Source: Lichtheimia corymbifera B2541 (lineage: Eukaryota > Mucoromycota > Mucoromycetes > Mucorales > Lichtheimiaceae). Taken from it: DNA of 34,478 nt. The translations under genes and the position numbers were made by a program. The notes below the pieces were generated by a model, which saw nothing but the letters and a program-made list of their open reading frames with translations, searched no databases and was not told the DNA's origin. The first letter of the stretch is position 1. Every line of letters begins with the position of its first letter. Location: contig JNEU01001022.1 in NCBI GenBank assembly GCA_000697475.1, positions 1 to 34,478 on the forward strand, in the 5' to 3' direction. Positions 9,891 to 21,395 of this stretch are shown piece after piece.

Positions 9891-11690
9891 TTATTTTTTC
9901 GCCGACTTGGCACGAATCTAATAGACCAACCCCCGCCCCAATGAGTGTCATCGTTCACACACAAATCTCGATACACTTACTCTCTCCAAAAGCGCCTGTC
10001 GTCGATCCTTGACACTTCCACCCTGGGCAATGGGTGCCGCCTTTTGTTCCTTTTTGATCTGCTCCTTTCTTTTTTCATCTTCTTTTCGCTGTTCCTCAAA
10101 CTTCAATAGATCTCTCACCTAATCATCATTCCATCATCAGTAAACGCCATTCAATCAATTCATTCCATTCTATACTTACACCACTGGGTAGTTTGGCAGT
10201 CTCGATCCACTTTTTCTGGTCCACAATCTTGTCATGCTTTGGTAACTCCTTCTCAGGTATCGGTCCCTGCGTATAAAGAGTTAATCCCTTTTACTCTTTC
10301 TCTCTCCTTTCCCGAGATTCCATTCCATACTTACTTCTCCATGTGTATCAAAATGCTTCTTGAGATTTCGAGACAAAAGGTCTTTACGTTGCTCCAAATC
10401 CTTTCCAGTCAACGGTGGCGTCCAATCATCACCAAAATCAACTTGATATGTTTCCAATGTCTGTCGTCCTTGATTCAAAACCTTGGGTGTCATCTTGTAC
10501 AGCACAGGTGCCAGGTATAATATCTTTGCAATGTGGGAGACAGTGATGTTTCTATAAATATATACATGTATCAATAACAATGACCTATTTTGTTCTCTGT
10601 CTCTTGGTTCCTTACTTTTTTGTTGAATTACGCAGCATAGGTTGGATATTATGGAAAAGAGCCACCCGTTGATGTCCAGCATGGAATGTCAAGCTGACGT
10701 CGAGCGCGCCTCTGAGCTTTTCAAGTGTCTCGCTTTCTTCAGCCATACGCGTTTTGGGATTCTATACAATAAATAAGTATCACTCCAATCCATGACAGAG
10801 TATATTTACCAAATGAGTAGTGATATAGCTGCCATCACCCGCTACTTGTTGTGCCTTATCACTTGGCTGACTTGCAGAAATCGGCTTGGGCAAATTGGTG
10901 ATTTCCCTTTGACGTGATGTTGATCCTAAGGATGATGGTGTCGGTGGCAAATCAGGAAGAGGAGATGGCGTATCTCTAATCAATGGATGATGCTCTGGTG
11001 ACTCGGCTGGGCTAGCTGGAAGATCCACAAGAGTAGCCTTCTCCTGTAAATGTTGTTGATCATCCTTTTTTGAAACGGAGTCGCTGTCTTTGACGGTTGA
11101 AGAGGATGCCGATGTCTCTGCTAATGCTTTTGTTTCCTGGATTGGTGCTTCTTCGATCGCAACATCATTGGAGGAACCATCATTGGTTGATATGCGTTGT
11201 TTTTTGGATGGTTCATTGGACACATGATCATCTCGTTCACGCTTCTTGTCATCTTCCTTCTTACTGCGAGTGGTTCGAGTGCGAGAAAATACATCATATA
11301 ACGTTGGTTGAGTGCTGCTGCTGCTTTTTGTTTTGCTGAGGCGCGTACTGCGTCGTGTAGGCTGTGTTGTAGTCGTCGTCGTCGTCGTCGTCTTTTTGGT
11401 CGATGATGGTTTGAGCTCCTGACAAACAAATAACGTCAATATCCTATCTTGTTTTGTACCTTGCTCTCTTCTGTTTACCTCGACAGCTTTACGCTTGGTG
11501 TCAGATTCTACAATAGGCTTTTTGATTCCATCGGTAGGACGTCGAAACGGGCTCGCAGTCGCGTCTTGATGCACATCATGGATCGTAGCGTCTCGATTGT
11601 CTCGCTAGTGGAAGGTTAGAGTCAGCTTCAAACGTAATAGCCAGTAATTGTACTTACACCAACAGTACGAAGGCCAATCTTTCCTTGCAT
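9891..11690 (-). CDS. CDT1: CDT1-like DNA replication licensing factor
   Basis: Predicted nuclear protein that loads MCM2-7 at origins with ORC and CDC6. Eight exons: 11690-11658, 11604-11479, 11418-10810, 10761-10616, 10551-10335, 10266-10180, 10118-9981, 9917-9891; 460 aa. Residues 54-255 are disordered and basic/Ser/Thr-rich, with a nine-Thr run and a PIP-box-like QPTLYDVF (90-97) followed by basic residues, the arrangement used for PCNA-coupled degradation of Cdt1. About 265-345 is the geminin-binding-type winged helix (LRGALDVSLTF, VALFHNIQ, NITVSHIAKILYLAPVLYKM). The C-terminal part (KWIETAKLP, RDLLKFEEQRKEDE) ends LLERIRAK, a typical CDT1 C-terminal motif. The last exon is only 27 nt (IRAKSAKK and stop), supported by frame and motif. 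It is divergent from ARP1 across a 278 bp shared promoter. Confidence 0.85.
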
Positions 11691-11968
11691 AACAGCTAAT
11701 GAAAGGAGAGAGCGAGAGAGAGGGAGGTAAGGTGGTACAACAACAAGAAGGAAAGGAGTGGTGGTGGTGTCCATTATCTCTTGCACGCACTAATTCAACG
11801 TCACTTTGGGTCACGTGATCTTTCTCGAGCGTGTGGGTGCTTTGAAGCGGGCTCTACTGACGCTGCTGGCTTTTTCTCTTTTAGAGTCCATACCTGCCAC
11901 CGACACATTCTCTCACTTGACGTATTCGCGACGCATCGAGAACACAACGACCAGCAACATCCTTTGCC
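11691..11968. promoter_or_regulatory. Bidirectional promoter between CDT1-like gene and ARP1
   Basis: Only 278 bp separate the two divergent start codons. The interval carries a perfect TCACGTGA palindrome (11811-11818), the core site of Cbf1/bHLH factors in fungi. The left end (11700-11770) is a polypurine/GT-rich stretch. No clear TATA box is seen. Regulation by a bHLH factor is inference from the motif alone. Confidence 0.55.
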
Positions 11969-13575
<1,607 letters not shown>

Positions 13576-14683
13576 ATCCATGGACAATGATCCCAATTTG
13601 TTTATTCCCTACCATATTCTTTTGTTCTTCTTTTGTGGCCTCCCCCCCCTTTTATGCTTTTTCTGTTCCCATCCGCGTGATATTATGTATACCAACGAGT
13701 AAAGAGACACACACACACATAAATATACGTACTATGTGTATTCGTTTTTAAGATGTAAAATGATGGTTGCTATGACGGCCAAGAGATTTCATTGAGCCAA
13801 AATTCCAAAGTCAGCTCAGCCTGGTGGATGGATATTCAAAGTCTCCGTGTGCGTGCTGCGTGTGAGCGACCATTCTTCTTTTTCTTCTCCCTGGCAACTA
13901 ATCTCCAGACGTACCTTCGAGCTGGCAGTGTTAGTTTGGTTGCATGTGCAAGTTGTAGGACGATGTCTGCTCTACTGGCAGTCTCGAGTCTGCAATCACA
14001 AGCATCTCCTTCTATCAAACAGACTTTTTATTATCCAATGGTATGCCATAATGGGGTGTGAGTCAACTAATGAGGTACTCGATTTAGGTATAGAGAGTGC
14101 TGCTATTTACAAGAGGTCAAGGTGGAAGCTACTGGAACGATGTTTGCTCTACTGGCAGTCTCGAGTCCAACATCAAGGTGGAAGCTGCTGGAACGAAGTC
14201 TCAAGTCCACGGTTTCTCATGCTCGTTATCCTTCTTTGCCGATATCCATTGCTGAAACGATAGCACAAGCTTGCCAAATAATATTTACAATAAACTTTAA
14301 TGGGGCATCTCTAATGTCTTAAATACGAATTATTGGGGACGCTGGTTGCTATGACATGTATGCTACCCTTCACTGCGGAGCAATTAAGGAAATATAGTAG
14401 ATGACTTTGTGTGTATGGGCATGCGAATATCTACACGTAGAAAAGCAGAAGGATAAGTCGGTGTTGGGTTAACTGCTTCATGAGCCGGTAAAGGAGTGAT
14501 GTCTCTACGACAGGATTAAGTCTAAGCCCTTGTCATCAAGTCTAGGTGTGCTAATGTAAATCGACAATCGACATGACCAAATAAGGGGGCGGGTGCCAAC
14601 ATCCATCAAGGAAACAATGACATTTAATAATCAAATACATTATATACAAGAGCAAGATGTGGAGGAGGATAGTTTAAGCAATA
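13576..14683. other. Intergenic: 3' flanks of two convergent genes, with short repeats
   Basis: About 1.1 kb between the convergent ARP1 and the unidentified gene at 14684. Frames are short and carry no recognisable motif. The middle part holds repeated blocks, annotated separately. The part from 14300 to 14683 shows nothing recognisable and should contain the 3' end of the downstream gene. Confidence 0.65.
13961..14198. repeat. Two families of short direct repeats
   Basis: A 30 bp block starting CGATGTCTGCTCTACTGGCA at 13961-13990 recurs at 14138-14167 with one mismatch (177 bp apart). A second 26 bp block, TCAAGGTGGAAGCTACTGGA at 14117-14142, recurs at 14173-14198 with two mismatches (56 bp apart). 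The blocks interleave (GTCTCGAGTC also decays to GTCTCAAGTC near 14198), suggesting a worn tandem array. Confidence 0.75.
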
Positions 14684-16744
14684 TTAAATGGATGAAAGGT
14701 CATTTCTGGATCGTTTGCCATTGGTAGGCGAGGACTTTGACGATGACGACGGTGTAAAAGACGGCGGTATTGGGATCGTGGATCGCTTCTTCGATAGATC
14801 AACGGTATCTTCATCCATTTGCACCATATCCACTACTTGAGTCATTGTTGTTTTGGCATGCCACACGAGTTGAATGATGGGTGTTAACTTTTTGACCATG
14901 TCCCTCTCACACGTTGGGTATTGCAGCCATCCGCTCAAATCCAAAATACGACACACATATCCTTGAGGAAAACTTGCTGCAATCAGCTTGATGTAAACAC
15001 CTGTGGAACGTGTATAAGTAATCATGATGGCCATCTCGAATAACGAGCACTTGCCTGATACAATAAATCCCAATGTCTGCACGTTGCGTATGTTCTTTGG
15101 CGATTCTTGCACGATGCCAATTAGCATATCCTTCAAAGTCTTTGGGCATTTCAGGCTTCCTTCTTGAATGCTCTTGGTGCTGATGGTATCACTGCATTTT
15201 CCTGCTTCACACGTCCCAAGCTCAAGGAATCCAACTTTGGACTTGAACAAGCCATCGGTCTTTGTACCCATCCTCTTTCGTTTCATGTAGTGTATTGCAG
15301 AGGGATCTCGTCCGCCATTCATTCGCTGTGCTGAAGCTTGAGATGTCATTTCACCGCTATCGAAATATGTAAGGTTACTGCTTTTGATATCCTTCTCAGC
15401 ATCATAGAGCTTACCCTGTGTATTTGATATTGGTATAGTCAAAGCAGCGTTCGATCAGCTCCCATACTCTCCGCACAATGTCTTCTTCGGTGCGATCCAA
15501 ATCTTGAAAGTACTTGCAGTGATATAAATCCAAGGCGTCGCTTACAGCCTTATGCACCCAATATAAATCAGATTGCCTGATTCGGTCGAATGGGCCAAAG
15601 GTATTATGCTGCGTAGTGAGATCTTCCAAGGTATGCTATCAAAAATACTTATTAGACTATCGTTAGGGATGGCATTGGATGAGAGCAAAGCCTACCTTTG
15701 ACTTGAATGAAGATAAATAGTCGCGTATTTCAGTTGGTAGCTGTGACACTGCCATGGTATTGTAGGAGGATATCTCATTCAATTCTTCATCGGTAAAATA
15801 TTGATTCCAAATCGGTAGTGAAGGATCGAGGATCATCGAGTGGCATTGGCTATAAAGTACGGAGAAGATGTTAGTGGCATGGCAACCAATCACGTGATGT
15901 TCCTGATGCAACTCACTGTTCAAAATTACATTCTTTCACCAACGATGCGAGCTGTTCTTCAACAATGGTGCCAGTGGTGAGTTTCCACATTTTGCTTGGA
16001 TCGAGAGCTTCAAATGTCTTTGATGCACGTGCTTGATCTGATGGAGTAAGCCTTTTGACCGAGGTGGACGATGATGATGATGAGGTCGAGGATGATGATG
16101 ATAGTATCTCACTCTCGGCAGTGGTCGTGCTTGCTTTCGATGATGATGGTGCGGTTGTTGATTGTCGTTTCAATATCTCGAGTGCAATACCACCCCAATC
16201 CACTTTGGAACGCTCCTATCGATCATGCGTTAACGGCATAGCAACCGTATACAAGACTATCACTTACGATCGTGGCATTGAGCTGTTTTGCAGCCCTCCC
16301 AAAACGAAATGGCCAGACAGTTGCAAGGTCTTCTCCTCGGCTGCTGGTTTGGATGACAAGATCACGTTCGGCATCGACGAATCCTTTCAAGGTCACAGGC
16401 TTCTTCTTCTCCAGGCAATCGCTAATGTACGCGACAATGACTAACTACACACGTTAACAACAACAGTACAACAACAGTATCCAAGCAAAATATTACCAGG
16501 GTCAATGCCTGGATTTCGCCCGCCCATGCTTGTGTTTGCTTGCAGGCACCAGAAAGTGTATGTCTTTGAACGGAGTAAAGGTAGGTTTAATGCAATATTG
16601 GTCGCACACACCCATTCATTCTCTTGAAACAGGTCACAATGTCATCAGGTTCATGTACGTATCTCCAAATTTGTCGCCATGGATACCAGGTCGAACAAGT
16701 TGCAACATCACTAAGAGCTCTATCGCCCCCGCTAACGACGCCAT
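14684..16744 (-). CDS. Uncharacterised protein, about 540 aa
   Basis: Function not recognised. Eight exons: 16744-16659, 16563-16497, 16444-16268, 16215-15917, 15849-15696, 15635-15415, 15356-15055, 15000-14684. The chain runs in frame from MASLAGAIELL to a stop in TAA. Its middle carries a Ser-rich low-complexity stretch (near 15,920-16,160), then Trp/Tyr-rich helical segments (LPIWNQYFTDEELNEIS, QSDLYWVHKAVSDALDLY). The C-terminal half has KRMGTKTDGLF, KVGFLELGTCEAGKC, CPKTLKDMLIGIV, LGFIVSG and PQGYVCRILDLSGW, and ends in a basic Ser/Pro tail (NGKRSRNDLSSI) that may be a nuclear signal. The D...E...K spacing faintly recalls PD-(D/E)XK folds, but I do not claim this. I think it resembles a family of uncharacterised Mucoralean proteins, from memory only. 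The first intron has a weak AAG acceptor, so the start is less certain than the rest. One intron is GC-AG. Confidence 0.75.
15001..15054 (-). other. Candidate GC-AG intron (54 nt, frame-neutral)
   Basis: The donor reads TCAG|GCAAGTGCTC and the acceptor CGTTCCACAG|GTG. Removing it gives LGFIVSG joined to VYIKLIAASFPQGYVC. The 54 nt are a multiple of three and contain no stop, so retention would only insert 18 residues. Splicing is favoured by the textbook GC donor consensus and the YAG acceptor, but retention cannot be excluded from sequence. Confidence 0.6.
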
Positions 16745-16930
16745 GTGCCTTTTGAGTTTACACATGTCTAACAAGCAAGCATTATTTATAAGGATAGATC
16801 CAATTACATAAAGCTTTATCTGGAATTGTAGAAAATGACATGAGTTTATATATCAACGAGATGGGATTATATGTGTAATGGATGGCGGTGATTAAGGGTT
16901 GGGGGTAGGCTACTAGAAAAAAGGTATAAG

Positions 16931-18638
16931 TTAAAAATAATAATAGTACCACATGAGAGGTGCAGTTGCAGAAGCCAAGATATGAGACCAAGCAGGATTG
17001 TGATATACAGCAGCTGCTGCTGTCGATTCTTCACCATCCTCTCCATCGCTATCCTTATCATCATCCTTGGATGGATGCGATGATCCAGATGGATGATCGC
17101 TATTATTTGTTGCATTGTTGTTGGATGTCGTTGCTGGATTTGGATCTTGTTCGGTGGGAATGACAAAGTTTTCTTCCCAATAAGGTTGTGAGATATTCAT
17201 GCATTGATGGAATGATACAACGTTAAATGTCTCTTTGATCTTGGGCAACCATTTTTCGGCCATTTGGACAGTAGCTGCGTTCAATTCATGTTGTAAGATC
17301 ACATGACCAGTTTCGTTATCAGTGCCATTTTTGCGTGCATTGATCCAATCTTCAAAGTAGCTATCGATAGTAGCAGGTGGTGTGGATCCGCCACCAGGAC
17401 CAGGCATGGACCAATCTTCGGTATCTTGATCCCATAGGATAGTCCTCATGCCCATTTGCCAAGCAATAGCTCTCACACGATCATCAACATCACCATAAGG
17501 TGGACGCCCTAAAAGATGGAATGTTAGCCGACTTGCAGCTGCATTTTTACAAGGCGTATGTAGAATACTTGCAGCACTTTATGGTCACGCCGGTCGTCTC
17601 CTTGATAACACGCAATGTCCAATATAATTCGGATACTACTTGTTCGTTTGAGAGAGACGTCATAGCAGGATGAGACCAGGTATGGGAGCAGATCGTATGT
17701 CCATTAGCAAGAGCTCTTTGGGCTGCAAGAGGTGCTCGTAGTACGTTGGCTCCAATGTCTATAATACACTTGTAATAAGAATCTCGTGCTTGGACATTAT
17801 GCAGTAGCAGCACATAGCAAGGGGTGGCGGAGCAACTAGGAAAGGAGTGTACAAGTAGGGGAAGAATTAAAGCCCAAACTTACAAAAGAGAGCAGCTTTT
17901 TGTTGATGCTCGGCTAAAAAGTTGTATAGATGGGGCTCAGCAGCATCCTTGCCATCGTCCTGTGTTAATGGTCCATCATCGTATGTCTATTGCATCATCA
18001 TCAGAGCCATTACTATTCATGTCGGATTTGATGATCATAATGTTGTCATTTACCAATCCCCAATCGCCGGGTTTTGGGCAGTAATAAATGTCTTCAGGCA
18101 ATCCACTAAACTTGGGCTATGTATACAATTGCATTTAGTATGGGTAGGCGGGTGGATGATAAATCATGGAGTATACCTTGACACAACCTGTTGCACTCCA
18201 CCAACAAAAAGGATCCGATGCCTCGTTGTAGCCTTTCATTTGTAGGTTGCCATCATTATCAGCTTTACGTATGGGTGCTTTAGGTACTTGGGACCAGTCA
18301 ATTGCCTTGATGACAGCTTGGACTTGGCTTGAATGAATGGATGGCGTTTCACCAGGTGAAGGATAGCCTTGCAATGTGATATTGCTGTTGGATGAAAACG
18401 GGCCTGTTGGGATCTTGGATGCATCAACTGGATAGCTGTCAACGTTGCCTGGCAACACCTTTACATCCGACAACCAAGCAGGAGACGACTGTGGTAATGG
18501 TCCAGAGGAAGAAGATGGAGTAATCTTGTTTGTGCTAGCAGTGGTTGTGGTGGCGACATTATTATTACCATCTTGTTGGGCATATGCACTTGCTGTGATA
18601 GCAGCCAAAGTATACAAGGTTGAGCGAGATAACCACAT
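16931..18638 (-). CDS. Secreted chitin deacetylase (NodB/polysaccharide deacetylase)
   Basis: Removes acetyl groups from chitin to give chitosan, a main Mucoralean wall polymer; acts in the periplasm or wall. Five exons: 18638-18177, 18116-18054, 17986-17884, 17758-17573, 17508-16931; 463 aa. A signal peptide (MWLSRSTLYTLAAITASAYA) is followed by a Ser/Thr-rich N-terminus and a conserved fungal region (VIKAIDWSQVPKAP, DPFCWWSATGCVK). The NodB core keeps TYDDGP (176-181), HTWSHP (235-240), RPPYGDVDDRVRAIAW and a late QHEL; Asp179, His235 and His239 form the metal triad. The Ser/Asp/His-rich tail ends in a short hydrophobic stretch, compatible with a GPI anchor. The intron before RPPYGD fits only as GC-AG. 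It is paralogous to the gene at 25353 but has a different intron set. Confidence 0.95.
17509..17572 (-). other. GC-AG intron in chitin deacetylase gene
   Basis: Exon 4 ends AAGTGCT and the intron starts GCAAGTATTC; it ends CTTTTAG before GGCGTCCACC. This restores KCWRPPYGD exactly as in the intronless paralogue at 26190-26210. Using the nearby GT (GTATTC) instead would give KCCKRPPYG, one residue longer and without the conserved Trp. Confidence 0.8.
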
Positions 18639-19611
18639 TAGAGAGATAGGAGCAGCAAGTTGTCAATACAACACACACACACAAAAACGCACAGAGTGCC
18701 TCAATATAAAAGAAAAAAAGGGGAAATCTCAAGACGCGTGGTAGAGAGAGAGAAAGAAAACAAGATGCTTCGTTTTAAGCTATTTATACAAAAAAGGATC
18801 TACGACCACAGTAGGTGTAGATGTGGATGTCAACGTACGGAAGATTGAGAAGTTTACTATAGTAGTTGCTCTCAGTGACCCGTGTATAATGAGATACTTT
18901 CTCCTGGATGACATCGAGGCGGACGTATCAGCTCTTGCATACACATGCTGTGATAGGGGCGTATATCCCGGGGGGTTTCAACTCGGGGGGTTACTGCATC
19001 TTTAGCATGGAGTATACATCTTGTAAAAAGGCGAATCGAATAGGCAAACTTTGCGCGGTTTTTTAATGGAAATCAAAGAGAAGAAATCAACAACAGACTT
19101 GAAAGGGGGTGGAAAAAGTGTCATACAAAATAAAGGAGGCAACACTGTATATCTTGCAAGAAAGAAAGAAAAAGAACAAAAGAAAAAACAGAAAGCAGAA
19201 AACGGTATACAACGTGCTTAAGAAAAAGGAAGATGGTGCACGGTATTAGATATCAAACCAACAAACAAAAGAAAAAGGAGAGGGTTGCCCAGTCAAACAA
19301 TAAAACAGATAACAAAAGGGAACCTCTCAGCTCCAGTGGTATCCAAGGGCAGATATAGAAGGTGAGTGTGGGGTAGGGTAGTGTAGTGTTATGTGAGCTT
19401 TTTTTTTGGGGTGTATATGTGTGAGTGTGATTGAAATGTGAGTGTGTGTGTGTGTTGCCTTTTCCGTGTGGATGTGCGTGTACTTGAGAGAGAAAGAGAG
19501 TTTTACATACAAAGAGTGATTGAGTTGAGTGCGTGATTGTGAGTGTGTGCTTGTGTGTGAATGAGAAAAAAAAAAGTCGTGTGTTGTAATATAAAATGTC
19601 ATGTATGGAGA
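18639..19611. other. Intergenic: chitin deacetylase promoter / HMG-box gene 3' flank
   Basis: About 970 bp without a gene. The part 19130-19320 is strongly A/purine-rich on the plus strand and 19400-19565 is GT-rich (a run of GTGTGTGTGTGT near 19443). On the minus strand the latter would form a CA-rich 3' UTR for the HMG-box transcript. Confidence 0.6.
18781..18788 (-). promoter_or_regulatory. TATA box of chitin deacetylase gene
   Basis: TATAAATA on the minus strand, 143 bp before the start codon at 18638. It implies a 5' leader of roughly 110 nt. The leader is CT/TG-rich. Confidence 0.55.
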
Positions 19612-21240
19612 TCATTTTGTCCGCCGTCTAGCCTTCTTGTAACGTTGACCGCCCGTGTCACCACCGGGTTGCTGTTCCGCTGCAAGGGCATCAGCAAACA
19701 ACAACGAGTTGGAATTGGAAGCAGGAGACGATGATGAAGAAGAAGACAATGATGACGAAGATGCAGTGGATGACGATGAGTGACGTTTGGGGCAGTAACG
19801 ATACTCTGGGAATGCTTCCTTGTGAGCCAACTTTTCTTGTTCAGCCAAATCATGCCATGGTTTCTTTTCCTTCTCCGTGAGTCGGGCCCAACGCCGTGAT
19901 GCACGTCTATTGTTGTTTGGGTAAGGTTAATTGTTTGACAAGAATGCGGAACACCACATGGTACTCACTTTGAGATCTCCTCAGCACGTAACGTGGGATC
20001 TTGTGATTTCAGTGCTTGGCCATAATGACAGCGGAACTGAAAAGAAAAAATAAGTAAAAAAGCGTTTACAACGAGATCATATATATATAAAGTACTTACA
20101 TGGATCCATGCATTACGTGGGCGTTTGATGTGGGCGTTCTTTGTAAGGAATTTGGAATGATCAATGCCAGTGGAACGCTTGTTGTTGGTAGCAGCAGCGG
20201 TGTTGTTAGATTGTTGTTGTTGCTGCATGGCTAGTGACACGAGGTGCTGATGATGATGCTCTTGTGCCGCGCGGTGATGCGCATCAGCGGATGCAGCGGC
20301 AAGTGCTTCGGCTGCCATACGAATAGCTGGATCTTGTTCATCTAACAAGGCTTCATCATCACTGCTACTACTATTGGTGGATGAAGATGACGAGAGTGAA
20401 CATGGTGGTGGTGTAGAGTGACGCAGACTCGATAATCGGAGACAGTTTAGAAACGATTCCGCAACCGTTGACCCAGGGTGATGCTGCACAGCTGCTGCTG
20501 CTGCTGCTGCCGAAGCTGTCGCCATGGTAGGTGACATTGGCGAATAATCATCCTCCACCATAGCTGTGGTTGTGGTTGCCGTGGAAACCATCTTGTTGCT
20601 TAATGTGGATGGTGATGCGTGTTCATTGTTGTTACTACTATGCCGAGTTACTTGATGTCTTTGTTGACGAGCATGGTGCTGCTGATGATGATGATGGATG
20701 CTACTACGACGGGGGATCGGGATCTGCAACGACGGCAACTTGTCAGTCAAAGACTTCCACTTTTCCTTGAATAACAAAGGCCGGAACGCATTCTCGTAAT
20801 TCGACATGCGATGGTTATCCAATTGAGGCTCGGGTTCCAGAAATGCAGGTACAGCGGGATGAGAGCTTGTCATGGTATTCAATCGAGGCAATGAGGGTGA
20901 TGGCACACACTGACTTGACTCATCTTGCTTGTGAGGAAAGGAAGCTGGTGATTCTGGCGAAGGTGGACACCGTTCTTTGTGTGGCAATAAGGGAAAAAGA
21001 AAGAAACGTCAATTCGATGTCTATCACCTCCTAGGGAACCCCTCTCACCCCACACCCACACACACATCATCATCATCAATTCCCTACTATCACACTTTCC
21101 ACACACACACACACACACATAAACAACCCATAAGCGTATCTATACATACTTGTATCTTGAATGATAGGTGGTAATTCCAATGAGTGAGCCAGTGGGGATG
21201 ACAGCGTCTGCCGCGTAGAGAAGCCGACGTCGTGTGACAT
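19612..21240 (-). CDS. HMG-box (MATA_HMG type) transcription factor
   Basis: Predicted sequence-specific DNA-binding nuclear protein. Four exons: 21240-21150, 20974-20100, 20036-19969, 19906-19612; 442 aa. The N-terminal 300 residues are disordered, with Pro-, His-, Ala- and Gln-rich runs. The HMG box spans about 311-385: KRPRNAWIHFRCHYGQAL, LRAEEISKRASRRWARL, EKKPWHDLAEQEKLAHKEAF, then FPEYRYCPKR, the signature end of MATA_HMG boxes such as Ste11, Prf1 and Mucoralean SexM/SexP. The box is cut by two introns. A poly-Ser stretch and a basic tail (KKARRRTK) follow. The flanks are chitin deacetylases and not the triose-phosphate transporter and RNA helicase that flank the Mucoralean sex locus, so I call it a general HMG factor and not a sex-determining gene. 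The 175 nt first intron, with (TG)n and (GATGAT) runs, is unusually long here. Confidence 0.9.
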
Positions 21241-21261
21241 GATTCGGATCAAAAAGTGATA

Positions 21262-21395
21262 AAGTGTGAAAAAAAAAGAGAGAAAGAGAAAGAGGAAAAG
21301 AAGATGTGAAAAAGAAAAGAAGAAAGCAAAAGGGGAAAGGGATAAAAGAACGGGGAAAGGGAAAAAGAAGAGAAAAATAAAAGCGTTTGTGTGCG
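21262..21395. repeat. Polypurine/polypyrimidine tract upstream of HMG-box ATG
   Basis: About 130 bp that are almost all A/G on the plus strand (blocks such as AAAAGAGAGAAAGAGAAAGA), ending 22 bp from the HMG-box start codon. On the transcribed sense (minus strand) it is a near-continuous C/T tract. Confidence 0.8.

Noticed and set aside
9490..9951. 153-codon open frame on the minus strand beside CDT1
   Set aside because: It overlaps the last CDT1 exon in another frame, has no domain motif and is not needed for any conserved protein; IRAKSAKK followed by a stop fits better.
13847..14322. Plus-strand frames of 66-138 codons downstream of ARP1
   Set aside because: They translate short DNA repeats (GRCLLYWQSRV appears twice) and have no start context, motif or splice support.
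16055..16811. Plus-strand frames opposite the first exons of the unidentified gene
   Set aside because: The minus-strand exons join in frame through several GT-AG introns; the plus frames do not connect to anything.
17547..18245. Reading the left chitin deacetylase as a pseudogene because frames break
   Set aside because: All breaks disappear when four introns are removed, one of them GC-AG, and every NodB motif is then intact.
19253..19602. Thr/His-rich minus-strand frames downstream of the HMG-box stop
   Set aside because: They come from the CA/TG microsatellite; no motif, and they lie in the probable 3' UTR.
19612..21240. HMG-box gene as the Mucoralean sex locus (sexM/sexP)
   Set aside because: The flanking triose-phosphate transporter and RNA helicase genes are absent, and HMG-box genes are numerous in these fungi.
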